NCBI GenBank assembly: GCA_017396555.1
Contig: JAFQLS010000004.1
Coordinates: 1 to 64,000, forward strand
Source: Lachnospiraceae bacterium
GTDB lineage: Bacteria; Bacillota; Clostridia; Lachnospirales; Lachnospiraceae
Length of the DNA: 64,000 bases
Direction: 5' to 3'
Under the pieces are notes generated by a model. That model worked only from the letters and a program-made list of their open reading frames with translations, was not told the DNA's origin and searched no databases. Below, piece after piece: positions 7,676-15,764 of the stretch. Numbering within the stretch: position 1 is the first letter of the stretch; every line of letters starts with the position of its first letter. The position numbers and the translations under genes were made by a program.

Positions 7676-8758
7676 CTACACACCAAATAATTGTGTAAGC
7701 TTGTCTTCATTAAGGTCTTTACCTATTACACATAGTTTTCCCGTATAATCAGCATCACCTGTTCTAAGTTCATATTCACCCGGAACCATATCAAAATATA
7801 TCCATGTTCCGTCTGTATTAGGAACTATACCCTTTGCTCTAAGAATCACACCATATTCCTCTGTCTCTGACAACATCTTAAGTGCTCTCTCAACTTGAGT
7901 TTTATCAAATTTATGAACTGTAGTAATTCCCCAGCTTGTAAACACTTCATCTGCATGGTGGTGATGTTCATGCTCATGTCCGTGACAACATTCTCCTTCA
8001 TGGTGATGATGTTCATGCTCATGTCCGTGACAACATTCTCCTTCATGGTGGTGATGTTCATGCTCATGTTCGTGACAGCATTCTCCTTCATGGTGGTGAT
8101 GATGTTCATGATGTCCTCCACACTTTGGACATATATCTTCTTCCATCATAAGTTCTTCACTTAATGTTTTTTTCTCTTCCATAGCCTCTAATATCTGTTT
8201 GCCAGATATATTAGACCAGTCTGTTGTGATAATAGTAGCCTCATTATTATGTTCTTTAAGAAGCTTAACACATTCATCTAATGCAGGTTCAGGCATCTTC
8301 TGCGAACGGCTAATCACAATAGTTCCGGCATTTTCAACCTGATTATTAAAGAACTCACCAAAATTCTTCATATACATCTTTGTCTTAAGACCATCTACAA
8401 CTGCTGTAGTACTATTTATAGTAATATCTCCTTCAATACCTTCTACAGCTTTGATAACATCTGATAATTTACCTACACCTGATGGCTCTATAATAATTCT
8501 ATCTGGTGAAAATTTTTCAATAACCTCTTTAAGGGCAGTACCAAAATCTCCTACTAATGAACAACAGATACAACCTGAATTCATCTCTGTGATTTCAATG
8601 CCTGCATCCTTTAGAAATCCTCCATCTATACCGATTTCACCAAATTCATTCTCAATAAGAACAAGCTTTTCTCCTTTAAACGCCTCTTCTATCAGCTTTT
8701 TTATCAGAGTAGTTTTACCTGCACCTAAAAAACCTGACACAATATCTATTTTTGTCAT
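7676..8758 (-). CDS. COG0523 metallochaperone GTPase with His/Cys-rich repeat insert
   Basis: A GTPase of about 360 residues in the CobW/YciC/ZNG (COG0523) family. Walker A GFLGAGKTT lies near the N terminus, the metal-binding CXCC motif appears as SGCICCSL (about 63), then EPSGVG and an ISRSQK-type base-recognition strand. Between the GTPase and the CobW C-terminal domain is an insert of four His/Glu/Cys-rich 16-residue units (HHHHEGECCHG-type) preceded by a CPKCGG knuckle. It is a clear transition-metal store or sensor. COG0523 proteins deliver Zn, Co or Ni to client enzymes at the expense of GTP. An in-frame ATG at 8788 overlaps the upstream stop as TAATG but lacks a ribosome binding site. 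The ATG at 8758 follows AAAGGA by about 12 bases and gives the family-standard MTKIDIVSGF start; either is possible. Confidence 0.88.
   Translation of the reverse strand: MTKIDIVSGFLGAGKTTLIKKLIEEAFKGEKLVLIENEFGEIGIDGGFLKDAGIEITEMNSGCICCSLVGDFGTALKEVIEKFSPDRIIIEPSGVGKLSDVIKAVEGIEGDITINSTTAVVDGLKTKMYMKNFGEFFNNQVENAGTIVISRSQKMPEPALDECVKLLKEHNNEATIITTDWSNISGKQILEAMEEKKTLSEELMMEEDICPKCGGHHEHHHHHEGECCHEHEHEHHHHEGECCHGHEHEHHHHEGECCHGHEHEHHHHADEVFTSWGITTVHKFDKTQVERALKMLSETEEYGVILRAKGIVPNTDGTWIYFDMVPGEYELRTGDADYTGKLCVIGKDLNEDKLTQLFGV
7954..8118 (-). repeat. 48-bp tandem repeats encoding His/Cys-rich units
   Basis: About three and a half near-identical 48-bp units inside the COG0523 gene encode 16-residue HEGECCHGHEHEHHHH-type repeats. 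In-frame period and few silent differences suggest recent slippage-driven expansion; copy number may vary between strains. Confidence 0.88.
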
Positions 8759-8787
8759 GTCTAATTTACATCCTTTCTTTGAACACA

Positions 8788-9273
8788 TTAATGCTCTAAA
8801 ATATCAACTGCAGTAATATCAATAGGATAGCCAAACATCATACCAATAATTGCATAATTCCAAGTCGCAGTTGGGAACTTATAATCAAAAAATCTTCCGC
8901 TCATTAAGTCTAACAATTCGTATCCCATATGCTTTTTGATACTTTCCTTCTCTTCATCATCAAAGAAAACACCATTTTTCTCATATTCCTCAATAATCTG
9001 ATCATATGAATAAAAGTCATTAAGACAACCTTTTCTACACATTTCAAGATACAATTCACCACTACCTTCATAATCTGTAGTAATATATGTCATACCATCG
9101 TTAAAGGTACTCTTTATCTTTGTAAGCTCCATTCTATCCTTTACGCTTATTCCAACACAGAGTCTCTTATCCTCCTGAATAGCATGATATAATACATAAT
9201 CTCTGTATCTTTCATCATTAAATCTGCTTGCTGCATTCTCAGTGTTCATATACTTATTCTTATAATCTCCCAT
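8788..9273 (-). CDS. Conserved-looking hypothetical protein, first gene of the metal GTPase operon
   Basis: A 161-residue soluble acidic protein that I do not recognise. It has no signal peptide or membrane segment. Cysteines sit at about 39, 79 and 83 (VGISV preceded by Cys; EMCRKGCLND gives a CX3C pair), and the C terminus has a hydrophobic IIGMMFGYPIDIT stretch. The start ATG follows a GGAGG site by a few bases. Its stop codon overlaps the alternative start of the His-rich COG0523 GTPase as TAATG, so the genes are translationally linked. The position, directly behind a well-formed promoter and ahead of two metal-chaperone GTPases, suggests a part in the same metal-related process, perhaps as client or partner. 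No function is claimed. Confidence 0.7.
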   Translation of the reverse strand: MGDYKNKYMNTENAASRFNDERYRDYVLYHAIQEDKRLCVGISVKDRMELTKIKSTFNDGMTYITTDYEGSGELYLEMCRKGCLNDFYSYDQIIEEYEKNGVFFDDEEKESIKKHMGYELLDLMSGRFFDYKFPTATWNYAIIGMMFGYPIDITAVDILEH

Positions 9274-9287
9274 AATTCCTCCATTCC

Positions 9288-9305
9288 GAGAATATCAATA
9301 TTCTC
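9288..9305 (-). promoter_or_regulatory. Perfect 8-bp palindrome in the 5' leader
   Basis: GAGAATAT and ATATTCTC arms with a 2-base centre lie between the predicted transcription start and the GGAGG site of the gene at 9273. It could be a second operator or a short mRNA hairpin. Confidence 0.5.
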
Positions 9306-9324
9306 TAAAACAACGTAATTTTCC

Positions 9325-9356
9325 TTTAGTATAACTAAAATATTCCATTTTCGCAA
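9325..9356 (-). promoter_or_regulatory. SigA-type promoter with palindrome over the -10
   Basis: On the minus strand a -35 TTGCGA (9356-9351), a 17-bp spacer and -10 TATACT (9333-9328) precede the hypothetical/COG0523 genes. A TTTAGT-ATA-ACTAAA inverted repeat (9325-9339) covers the -10, as expected of a repressor operator. Confidence 0.65.
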
Positions 9357-9361
9357 TTCTT

Positions 9362-10279
9362 TTATTTTAAGAATCCATTGATTATCTGTGCTTCTGCCTC
9401 AGCCTCAGTAAGTCCAAGAGTCATTAACTTAATAAGCTGTTCTCCTGCAATCTTACCGATAGCTGCCTCATGGATGAGCTCAGCCTCTAGGTGATTTGCT
9501 GTTATCTCCGGTACAGCACTTATCTTGGCATTATCCATAATAATTGCATCACACTCAGTATGTCCCGCACATTTGTTATTACCATTTATCTTAGATAAGA
9601 ACAGCTGCCTTGAGTTATCCTTTGCAACAGCTCTGGAAATAACATTCGCACTTGAACCCTCGCCATCCAAATCCACATTGAATTCAGTCTCTGCATACTG
9701 GTTACCATGTGTCATAAGCTTTTCCTTAACCACAATCTTAGCTCCATCTGCTAACCTGGCTTCCGTCACGCGTTTAGTTGAGTCAATTCCCTTAATCTGA
9801 GTTGTTTCCATTTCCATATACCCATTTTCTTCAATGTTAACAACTGTCTTTGGATTCATAACCCTTTCTCCGGTACCTTCACCCTGACCATAATGTTTTT
9901 CAACATATCTTACTTTAGCATTTTTACCAATGTAAAATGTGTGAATTCCATCATGTTTAGAGAGCTTATCTCCTCCATTGTGAATTCCGCAACCTGCTAC
10001 AATTGTAACATCACAATCATCACCAATATGGAAATCATTATATACAAGTTCTGTATGCCCTGTCTGACTAAGCAGCACCGGAATGTGTACACTTTCTTTT
10101 TTTGTTCCGGGCTTGATATAGATATCAATTCCCGGTTCATCTTCCTTTGTTATAATATCAATATTAGCAGTTGTATTTCTTCCTGCAAGTTCACCATTCG
10201 CTCTGATATTATATGCACCTGTCGGAACCTCATGAAGGTCCGCAATCTGCTCTAATAATGTTCTTTGTATTTCATCCAT
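9362..10279 (-). CDS. sufB: SufB/SufD-family Fe-S scaffold protein of a minimal SUF (SmsB-like) system
   Basis: A 305-residue SufBD-family protein, shorter than SufB or SufD of E. coli (about 420-495). The beta-helix core is recognisable, with the conserved AGHTECDAI segment and a late Glu/His (AELIHEAAIGKI) in the positions of cluster-assembly residues. It is paired with a SufC ATPase 12 bp upstream and no sufD, sufS or sufU lies alongside. This two-gene SufBC arrangement matches the minimal SUF/SmsCB machinery known from archaea and some anaerobic Clostridia, where SufB alone forms the scaffold with SufC. The ATG is preceded by GGAGG at 8 bases. The protein is cytoplasmic and builds Fe-S clusters, important for the Fe-S enzymes of an anaerobe. 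Confidence 0.85.
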   Translation of the reverse strand: MDEIQRTLLEQIADLHEVPTGAYNIRANGELAGRNTTANIDIITKEDEPGIDIYIKPGTKKESVHIPVLLSQTGHTELVYNDFHIGDDCDVTIVAGCGIHNGGDKLSKHDGIHTFYIGKNAKVRYVEKHYGQGEGTGERVMNPKTVVNIEENGYMEMETTQIKGIDSTKRVTEARLADGAKIVVKEKLMTHGNQYAETEFNVDLDGEGSSANVISRAVAKDNSRQLFLSKINGNNKCAGHTECDAIIMDNAKISAVPEITANHLEAELIHEAAIGKIAGEQLIKLMTLGLTEAEAEAQIINGFLK

Positions 10280-10291
10280 TATGCGTTCCTC

Positions 10292-11020
10292 CTAACATTC
10301 TTCATTATTATAAAATTTACATCCACCGGTTCCTTTTAATAACTCCGGTAATATTTCATCTTTTTTGCCTCTGGCTCTGATATTTCCATCTGCTATAACC
10401 ACAATCTCATCTGCTATATTAAGAATTCTTTCCTGATGCGAAATAATAATGATACTATTTTCCTGCTCCTTATGAAGCTTCTCAAATACGCGAATCAAGT
10501 TATTAAAGCTCCATAAGTCAATTCCTGCCTCCGGTTCATCAAATACCGAAAGCTGTGTATTTCTTGCTATTACAGTGGCAATTTCAATTCTCTTCAATTC
10601 TCCGCCTGACAAGCTTCCATCAACATCTCTGTTAATGTAATCTCTTGCACAAAGTCCTACTTCTGATAAATATTCACAAGCACCGGCAAAATTAACACCT
10701 TCCCCTGCTGCCAGTTTGATAAGATCTTGAACCTTTATTCCTTTAAATCTTACAGGTTGCTGGAATGCATAGCTGATGCCAAGTTTTGCTCTCTCTGTAA
10801 TACTCATATCAGTAATATCTTCACCATTAAAAAGAATCTGACCCGATGTAGGCTTTTCTATACCGACAATAATTTTAGCCAAAGTTGATTTACCGCCACC
10901 ATTTGGTCCTGTTATCGCTATAAACCTCTTTTCATCTATGGTTAGACTGACATTTTTTAATATTTCTTTTGATCCTTTTTCATCCTGTACCTCGAATGAA
11001 ATATTTTTTAGTTCTAACAT
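10292..11020 (-). CDS. sufC: Fe-S cluster assembly ATPase SufC (SmsC-like)
   Basis: An ATPase of about 242 residues with the ABC fold: Walker A GPNGGGKST, Q-loop ISYAFQQPVRF, signature SLSGGELKR, Walker B LSVFDEPEAGID with the SufC-type EAGID, and H-loop IIISHQERIL. These details identify SufC rather than a transporter ATPase. It drives conformational change in the SufB-like partner encoded 12 bp downstream during Fe-S cluster assembly. The ATG at 11020 has a GGAG site 9-10 bases upstream; the longer TTG start at 11035 would contain that site and is not preferred. There is no membrane partner next to it. The upstream gene encodes an LD-carboxypeptidase with a 24-bp gap. Confidence 0.9.
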   Translation of the reverse strand: MLELKNISFEVQDEKGSKEILKNVSLTIDEKRFIAITGPNGGGKSTLAKIIVGIEKPTSGQILFNGEDITDMSITERAKLGISYAFQQPVRFKGIKVQDLIKLAAGEGVNFAGACEYLSEVGLCARDYINRDVDGSLSGGELKRIEIATVIARNTQLSVFDEPEAGIDLWSFNNLIRVFEKLHKEQENSIIIISHQERILNIADEIVVIADGNIRARGKKDEILPELLKGTGGCKFYNNEEC

Positions 11021-11044
11021 TATGTCTATCTCCAATCTATATTA

Positions 11045-12055
11045 TTAAATATGATAATAAATATTTCCTCTTCCGTTTTCACAGGTAACTGTTGCTATTG
11101 CACCGTTTATTATCGGTAATCTTGGTGGTTTATGTCCAAAATCACAATCAAATATTATTGGCACACCTAAATCACCCAGTCCGTATAACACAGCTTCTTC
11201 ATATGAAGTATTGGAATATGTGTTATAAAACAGTGGACGTCCAATTATTATTCCGGCACAATGCTCAAACCAACCAATCGTCTTTAGCTTCCATAAAAAC
11301 AACATAAGATTCTCCGAATCAGTAGCAAAGCTTTCAAAGTACCAGATTATCTTATCATGCTTATATTTATCTATAAATCCCAAAGTGTTATCATACTTTG
11401 TTCCTTGCAAAAACAATAAGACATCCAGACATCCGCCAAGCAATCTTCCCCTAAATGATACCTTTTCAGCATTTTGACTGTTCCAATTAACATTCTTTTC
11501 AAGTTTGTATCCTTCATAGCCTGTAATCCTGTCAACAAATCCGTCCTGATACATATCATATCCATCAAAGCTATTTTTCTTATTCCTAAGCAAAGCTAAA
11601 TTATCCTGCACTGACAAATGCCAGTCCTCCATACCAAAATCACCAAAATTATTACCATATATAGTGGCAATATCATATTTTGTTGTCAAAGTATGAATAA
11701 GGCAGGTGTTATCAGAATACCCCTGAAACCATATAGGATTAGAGCAAATTTTCTCATAATCAATATATTGTAACATTTCATTGAGATAATTTCCACCCTT
11801 TGCTGCAATTATGCACTTAATTTTTTCATCATCCAAAAGTTCAGAAAACTGTTTTGCTCTAACTTTACCACTTGAACTTCTGCCTTTTTCATCTGCTGTA
11901 AATACATTTTCAGTAAAAACAACCTCATGACCTAATTCGCATAATTTTCTTGCCGCATTTTCAAAACGTTTCTTATCCAACGGGTCATTTACCCCATCCG
12001 ATACCGCCGTAACACCAATGCGGTCCTTGTCTTTTAACCATTTAGGGAATATCAT
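11045..12055 (-). CDS. LD-carboxypeptidase-like protein, peptidase S66 (MccF family)
   Basis: A protein of about 336 residues of the S66 serine peptidase family (LdcA/MccF). The nucleophilic Ser lies in GYSDNT (about 116), with the catalytic Glu in WYFESF (about 236) and His in FGHKPPRLP (about 310). LdcA cleaves the terminal D-Ala from murein tetrapeptides during recycling; MccF members instead detoxify microcin C-like acyl-sulfamoyl adenylates. The long insert between Ser and Glu and the lack of a signal peptide fit the cytoplasmic MccF-like branch, but the two cannot be separated with certainty here. The ATG at 12055 follows GGAGG by 5 bases; that site overlaps the addA stop codon, so addA and this gene are coupled (1-bp gap). 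Confidence 0.85.
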   Translation of the reverse strand: MIFPKWLKDKDRIGVTAVSDGVNDPLDKKRFENAARKLCELGHEVVFTENVFTADEKGRSSSGKVRAKQFSELLDDEKIKCIIAAKGGNYLNEMLQYIDYEKICSNPIWFQGYSDNTCLIHTLTTKYDIATIYGNNFGDFGMEDWHLSVQDNLALLRNKKNSFDGYDMYQDGFVDRITGYEGYKLEKNVNWNSQNAEKVSFRGRLLGGCLDVLLFLQGTKYDNTLGFIDKYKHDKIIWYFESFATDSENLMLFLWKLKTIGWFEHCAGIIIGRPLFYNTYSNTSYEEAVLYGLGDLGVPIIFDCDFGHKPPRLPIINGAIATVTCENGRGNIYYHI

Positions 12056-12056
12056 A

Positions 12057-15000
12057 TTAACCTCCAATATTTATTGATTCAGATAAATGTACTGAATATA
12101 TTATTTTTTCTTTTACCTTAATTCCTGTGATTTTTTCTATAGCTTCTGCGTAACAGTCTAATTGTACTCTGTATTTCTCTACAAGCTCATGTATTTTTTC
12201 TACATAATCCGTCTTATAATCTACAAGTACAATTTCTTCACCTTCCATAAAGAAGGCATCTATTATACCCTGAACAATAATCTTTTCATCGCTGTCGTAC
12301 TTAGCATCTATCTCTCTTGCTGAAACACCCATTACAAATTTTGTCTCTCTCTTAAGTTTTCCTTCATTATAGGCCTTTTTCATTCGTAAACCAAGCTCAG
12401 ATTGCGCAAATTCAATGAGTTTACCTACTATAATAACATCAGCTGAATTTTTATCAATTTTTCCCGATTGTAAAAATCCCTCTAACATGGATGTATAATT
12501 TTCTTCTGTTGGTTCAAGTGAATAATCAAACAATTCGAACACTCTGTGGAACGCCGTTCCTCTAAAGGCTCCATCCAGTTGCTTTTTACCGGAGATGAAC
12601 GAGGGAATATATTGATTTCTAACCTGACTATCATATATATTGTAGGTCTCTTTTTTCTCATTTTCATCATATTTCCCTTGCTTAATTTCAGAAACACTCA
12701 TTTTCGAATACAAACCACTCAAATTATCATGCTGATATATAAAATTCAAACGATTTTCAAGTTCATCTCTCAAATCCTTATCATATATCCTGTCACATTC
12801 AAATTCTTTGAACGATTCCTTCGATACTACTGAATCAGCAATATTTTTTGCCTGCATTATTACAATATCATTAGGTGTAACCACTTTAATATCAATACCA
12901 CTTTCTTCGCCCTGCATAATATTAAAACAAGGAACATCTGTAGTAACTCTGTCTAACAAAATCTTAAAGCAGTTATTTCTTGCAAGCGCAAAACCAACTA
13001 TATCGCTATACTTATTAGCTGTTATAATCTTCTCATATGGCAAAGCCACATCCTTACTATGACGTACCGAAAGCCAGTTTGTTATCAATTTTTCCATATT
13101 ACCTACAGTAGCAGTCATAATCAATTTTTCCTTAGCTCTTGTAAGCGCAACGTAGAAAACTCTTAATTCTTCGCCAATATCTTCCACTCTCATTTTATCG
13201 ATAATTGCTTTTTTTATAAGAGTACTTGATTTTAACCTTTTCACATGGTCCATGGAATCAATTCCTATACCAAGATCAGGATGCAACACAAGCTTAGAAG
13301 AATAATCCATTCTGTTAAATTGCTTACCCATACTCACGACAAATACAACAGGAAATTCAAGTCCTTTACTCTTGTGGATAGTCATAAGTCTGACCGAATT
13401 ATCATTTTCAGTAACTGCCGATGCCTCTCCCGACTCAATTTCATACTGTTCTATTTTTTCTATATATCTTATAAAATTGAACAATCCCTTATATATACCT
13501 TTCTCAAAATCTACTGATTTCTCCTTAAGCATATCAAGATTTGCTTTTCTCCTTTTTCCGCCCGGTAATGCAGATATATAATTATAATATCCGGTGTCAT
13601 CCAGAATCTGTGTTATAAGCTTATATATAGATGTATATGGAACCATCTCCCTATATTTTCTAACAAGCTTCATTGTTTCGTCAAGCTTATTTATTAATAC
13701 AATATCTGTTCCATTTTCTATATATTTCCATATAGCTTCATAGTAATTTATCTTCTTATTTGCTCCTCTTATTTTCGCAAGTTCTTCATTTGTAATGCCA
13801 AACATTGCACTTGTAAGCACGGCAACAAACGGTATATCCTGTCGTGGATTATCGATTATCCTAAGCATATTTAACACATCCACTACCTCTGTAGCATTAA
13901 AAAATCCTTTTTGATTATCACAATATATTGGTATTCCTTCATTAGTGAATATATCAGTATATAAATCCATAATATCTGCAACTGAACGCGAAAGAATTAC
14001 AATATCAGAATATCTGCATGCTCTGTATCCATCTGTTTCTTTGTCATACACTTTATGATTACTAACTAATTCCTTTATTCTGTTTGCCACAACCTGTGCC
14101 TCAAGTAGCTTGCTGCCTGTCTGTAGCTTTAAATCTTCCTCCCCTTCTCTACATTTAGTTTCCACAAGAATAAATTCTGCTTTACCTGATTGTTCATCCG
14201 GAATTTCAGGATATTTCGCCCCCGGATACAGATAATTTTCTTCATCATAAATTATCCCACCAACACTTTCATTCATTACCTGTTTGAAAATAAAATTTGT
14301 AGGCACAATAATTTCATTTCTGCTTCTGAAATTCCTGTCAAGAATTATCCTTCTTCCCGAGCCCCCTTTACTCCTGCTCTCATCAACACTTTTCACAGCT
14401 GTATAGGTATTATATTTGTTAATAAACAATTCAGGTCTTGCCAAACGGAATTTGTAAATACTCTGTTTCACATCTCCTACCATAAATACATTAGGTTTAC
14501 CAAATCTTTCTCTTGAAATTGATGAAAGAAGTAATTCCTGAACAAAGTTACTATCCTGATATTCATCAATCATAATCTCCTCAAATTGCATTGCAATTTC
14601 ATCTGCAACCTTAGTTGGCACAAATTCACCATTTTCATCCCTTGTAACCAGAATATTTAACGCCAAATGCTCCAAATCATTGAAGTCAAGCCTGTTATTT
14701 TCTTTTTTAAGTTCATTATAAGTATGAATAAAATCCTTAGTAAGCTCTATCAACACTCTTATCGTAGGTTCACTGTTCTTCATATATTCAAACTGTTCTT
14801 CTAATGTCGTCTGAAAATAATCCTTTCTCAGCTTTTTAAGACCATCCTTCACTTCATTTCTGTAGTTCTTAACTATTTCTCTTATTGACTTGTCAACCTT
14901 TTCATCCCTTTTTGAGCTTAATGTTAGCGGATTATATTTTAGTAGCAATTCTCTTTTTTTATCAAAATCATTCTCATTTATAATTTGCTCTATTAAATTA

Positions 15001-15764
15001 AATTCATCGTTTACAACTTCTTCATACATATATGGGCCTTCCGGCTCATTTATCCAGTTTTTTGCATTTATAAGCTTCTCTCTTAAATCCAATAATGTAT
15101 GTGATATATTTTTATTAATTATCTGCATCCATTCAGAATTTTTCATATCTTCCAGACTATCAATATTATATCTTTTATCACATGATTCAAGCCAGTTTAT
15201 TGGTTCCGGATAACTCATTGCAAAATTAAACAATTTAAATATTATTTTTTCAATTTCCTTATCCGACCTTGATGTTGAATATTTTTCAATAAATGCTATA
15301 AATTCCGGTGTTTTTTTCTCGTAATATTTTTCAAGAACCTCCTTAATCGCATCAGCCTTAATTAATGTCAATTCACTCTCATCTGCAAGGCTAAACATAG
15401 GGTCAATGTCAAGATATGTAAAATTCTCCTTAATAAGATTAAGACAAAAGCTGTGTATCGTTGATATATTTGCACTATGAATATAGGCTAACTGCTTTTG
15501 AAGATGAGCATCATCCGGAAGCTCCATAACCTTTTTCTCAATTGCATTTAATATTCTTTCTCTCATCTCAGATGCAGCAGCCTGTGTAAAAGTAACAACC
15601 AACAATTTATCAATATCCACCGGTTTTTGAAAATCCGTTACCATCTGTATAATTCTTTCAACTAATACAGCCGTCTTACCAGAACCGGCCGCCGCTGAAA
15701 CAAGAATATTTTTATCTCTTAAATCTATTACAGTCCGCTGTGCAGGAGTCCAATTAGTTCCCAT
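12057..15764 (-). CDS. addA: ATP-dependent helicase/nuclease subunit A (AddA)
   Basis: A 1235-residue UvrD-like helicase-nuclease. Motif I AAAGSGKTAVL lies at about 20-30, motif II DEYQDSN at about 395, motif III VGDVKQSIYKFR, helicase motif V/VI (TIHKSKGLEFPVV, RVFYVALTRAKEKL) and the C-terminal RecB-type nuclease VDYKTDY at about 1190. The length matches AddA of Firmicutes. With AddB it resects double-strand breaks to load RecA, acting like RecBCD. Its start overlaps the addB stop by 11 bp, giving the standard addB-addA order. No residue expected for helicase or nuclease function is missing from what I can see. Confidence 0.97.
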   Translation of the reverse strand: MGTNWTPAQRTVIDLRDKNILVSAAAGSGKTAVLVERIIQMVTDFQKPVDIDKLLVVTFTQAAASEMRERILNAIEKKVMELPDDAHLQKQLAYIHSANISTIHSFCLNLIKENFTYLDIDPMFSLADESELTLIKADAIKEVLEKYYEKKTPEFIAFIEKYSTSRSDKEIEKIIFKLFNFAMSYPEPINWLESCDKRYNIDSLEDMKNSEWMQIINKNISHTLLDLREKLINAKNWINEPEGPYMYEEVVNDEFNLIEQIINENDFDKKRELLLKYNPLTLSSKRDEKVDKSIREIVKNYRNEVKDGLKKLRKDYFQTTLEEQFEYMKNSEPTIRVLIELTKDFIHTYNELKKENNRLDFNDLEHLALNILVTRDENGEFVPTKVADEIAMQFEEIMIDEYQDSNFVQELLLSSISRERFGKPNVFMVGDVKQSIYKFRLARPELFINKYNTYTAVKSVDESRSKGGSGRRIILDRNFRSRNEIIVPTNFIFKQVMNESVGGIIYDEENYLYPGAKYPEIPDEQSGKAEFILVETKCREGEEDLKLQTGSKLLEAQVVANRIKELVSNHKVYDKETDGYRACRYSDIVILSRSVADIMDLYTDIFTNEGIPIYCDNQKGFFNATEVVDVLNMLRIIDNPRQDIPFVAVLTSAMFGITNEELAKIRGANKKINYYEAIWKYIENGTDIVLINKLDETMKLVRKYREMVPYTSIYKLITQILDDTGYYNYISALPGGKRRKANLDMLKEKSVDFEKGIYKGLFNFIRYIEKIEQYEIESGEASAVTENDNSVRLMTIHKSKGLEFPVVFVVSMGKQFNRMDYSSKLVLHPDLGIGIDSMDHVKRLKSSTLIKKAIIDKMRVEDIGEELRVFYVALTRAKEKLIMTATVGNMEKLITNWLSVRHSKDVALPYEKIITANKYSDIVGFALARNNCFKILLDRVTTDVPCFNIMQGEESGIDIKVVTPNDIVIMQAKNIADSVVSKESFKEFECDRIYDKDLRDELENRLNFIYQHDNLSGLYSKMSVSEIKQGKYDENEKKETYNIYDSQVRNQYIPSFISGKKQLDGAFRGTAFHRVFELFDYSLEPTEENYTSMLEGFLQSGKIDKNSADVIIVGKLIEFAQSELGLRMKKAYNEGKLKRETKFVMGVSAREIDAKYDSDEKIIVQGIIDAFFMEGEEIVLVDYKTDYVEKIHELVEKYRVQLDCYAEAIEKITGIKVKEKIIYSVHLSESINIGG

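Noticed and set aside
7846..8164. Plus- and minus-strand ORFs across the His-rich region, and a CRISPR-like appearance
   Set aside because: The 48-bp repeats are in-frame coding units of the COG0523 gene; there are no unique spacers, so it is not a CRISPR array.
9300..9361. Possible Zur box (CGTAAT half-site) upstream of the metal GTPase operon
   Set aside because: Only one half-site is visible and it does not form the full Zur palindrome; the visible palindromes were reported instead.
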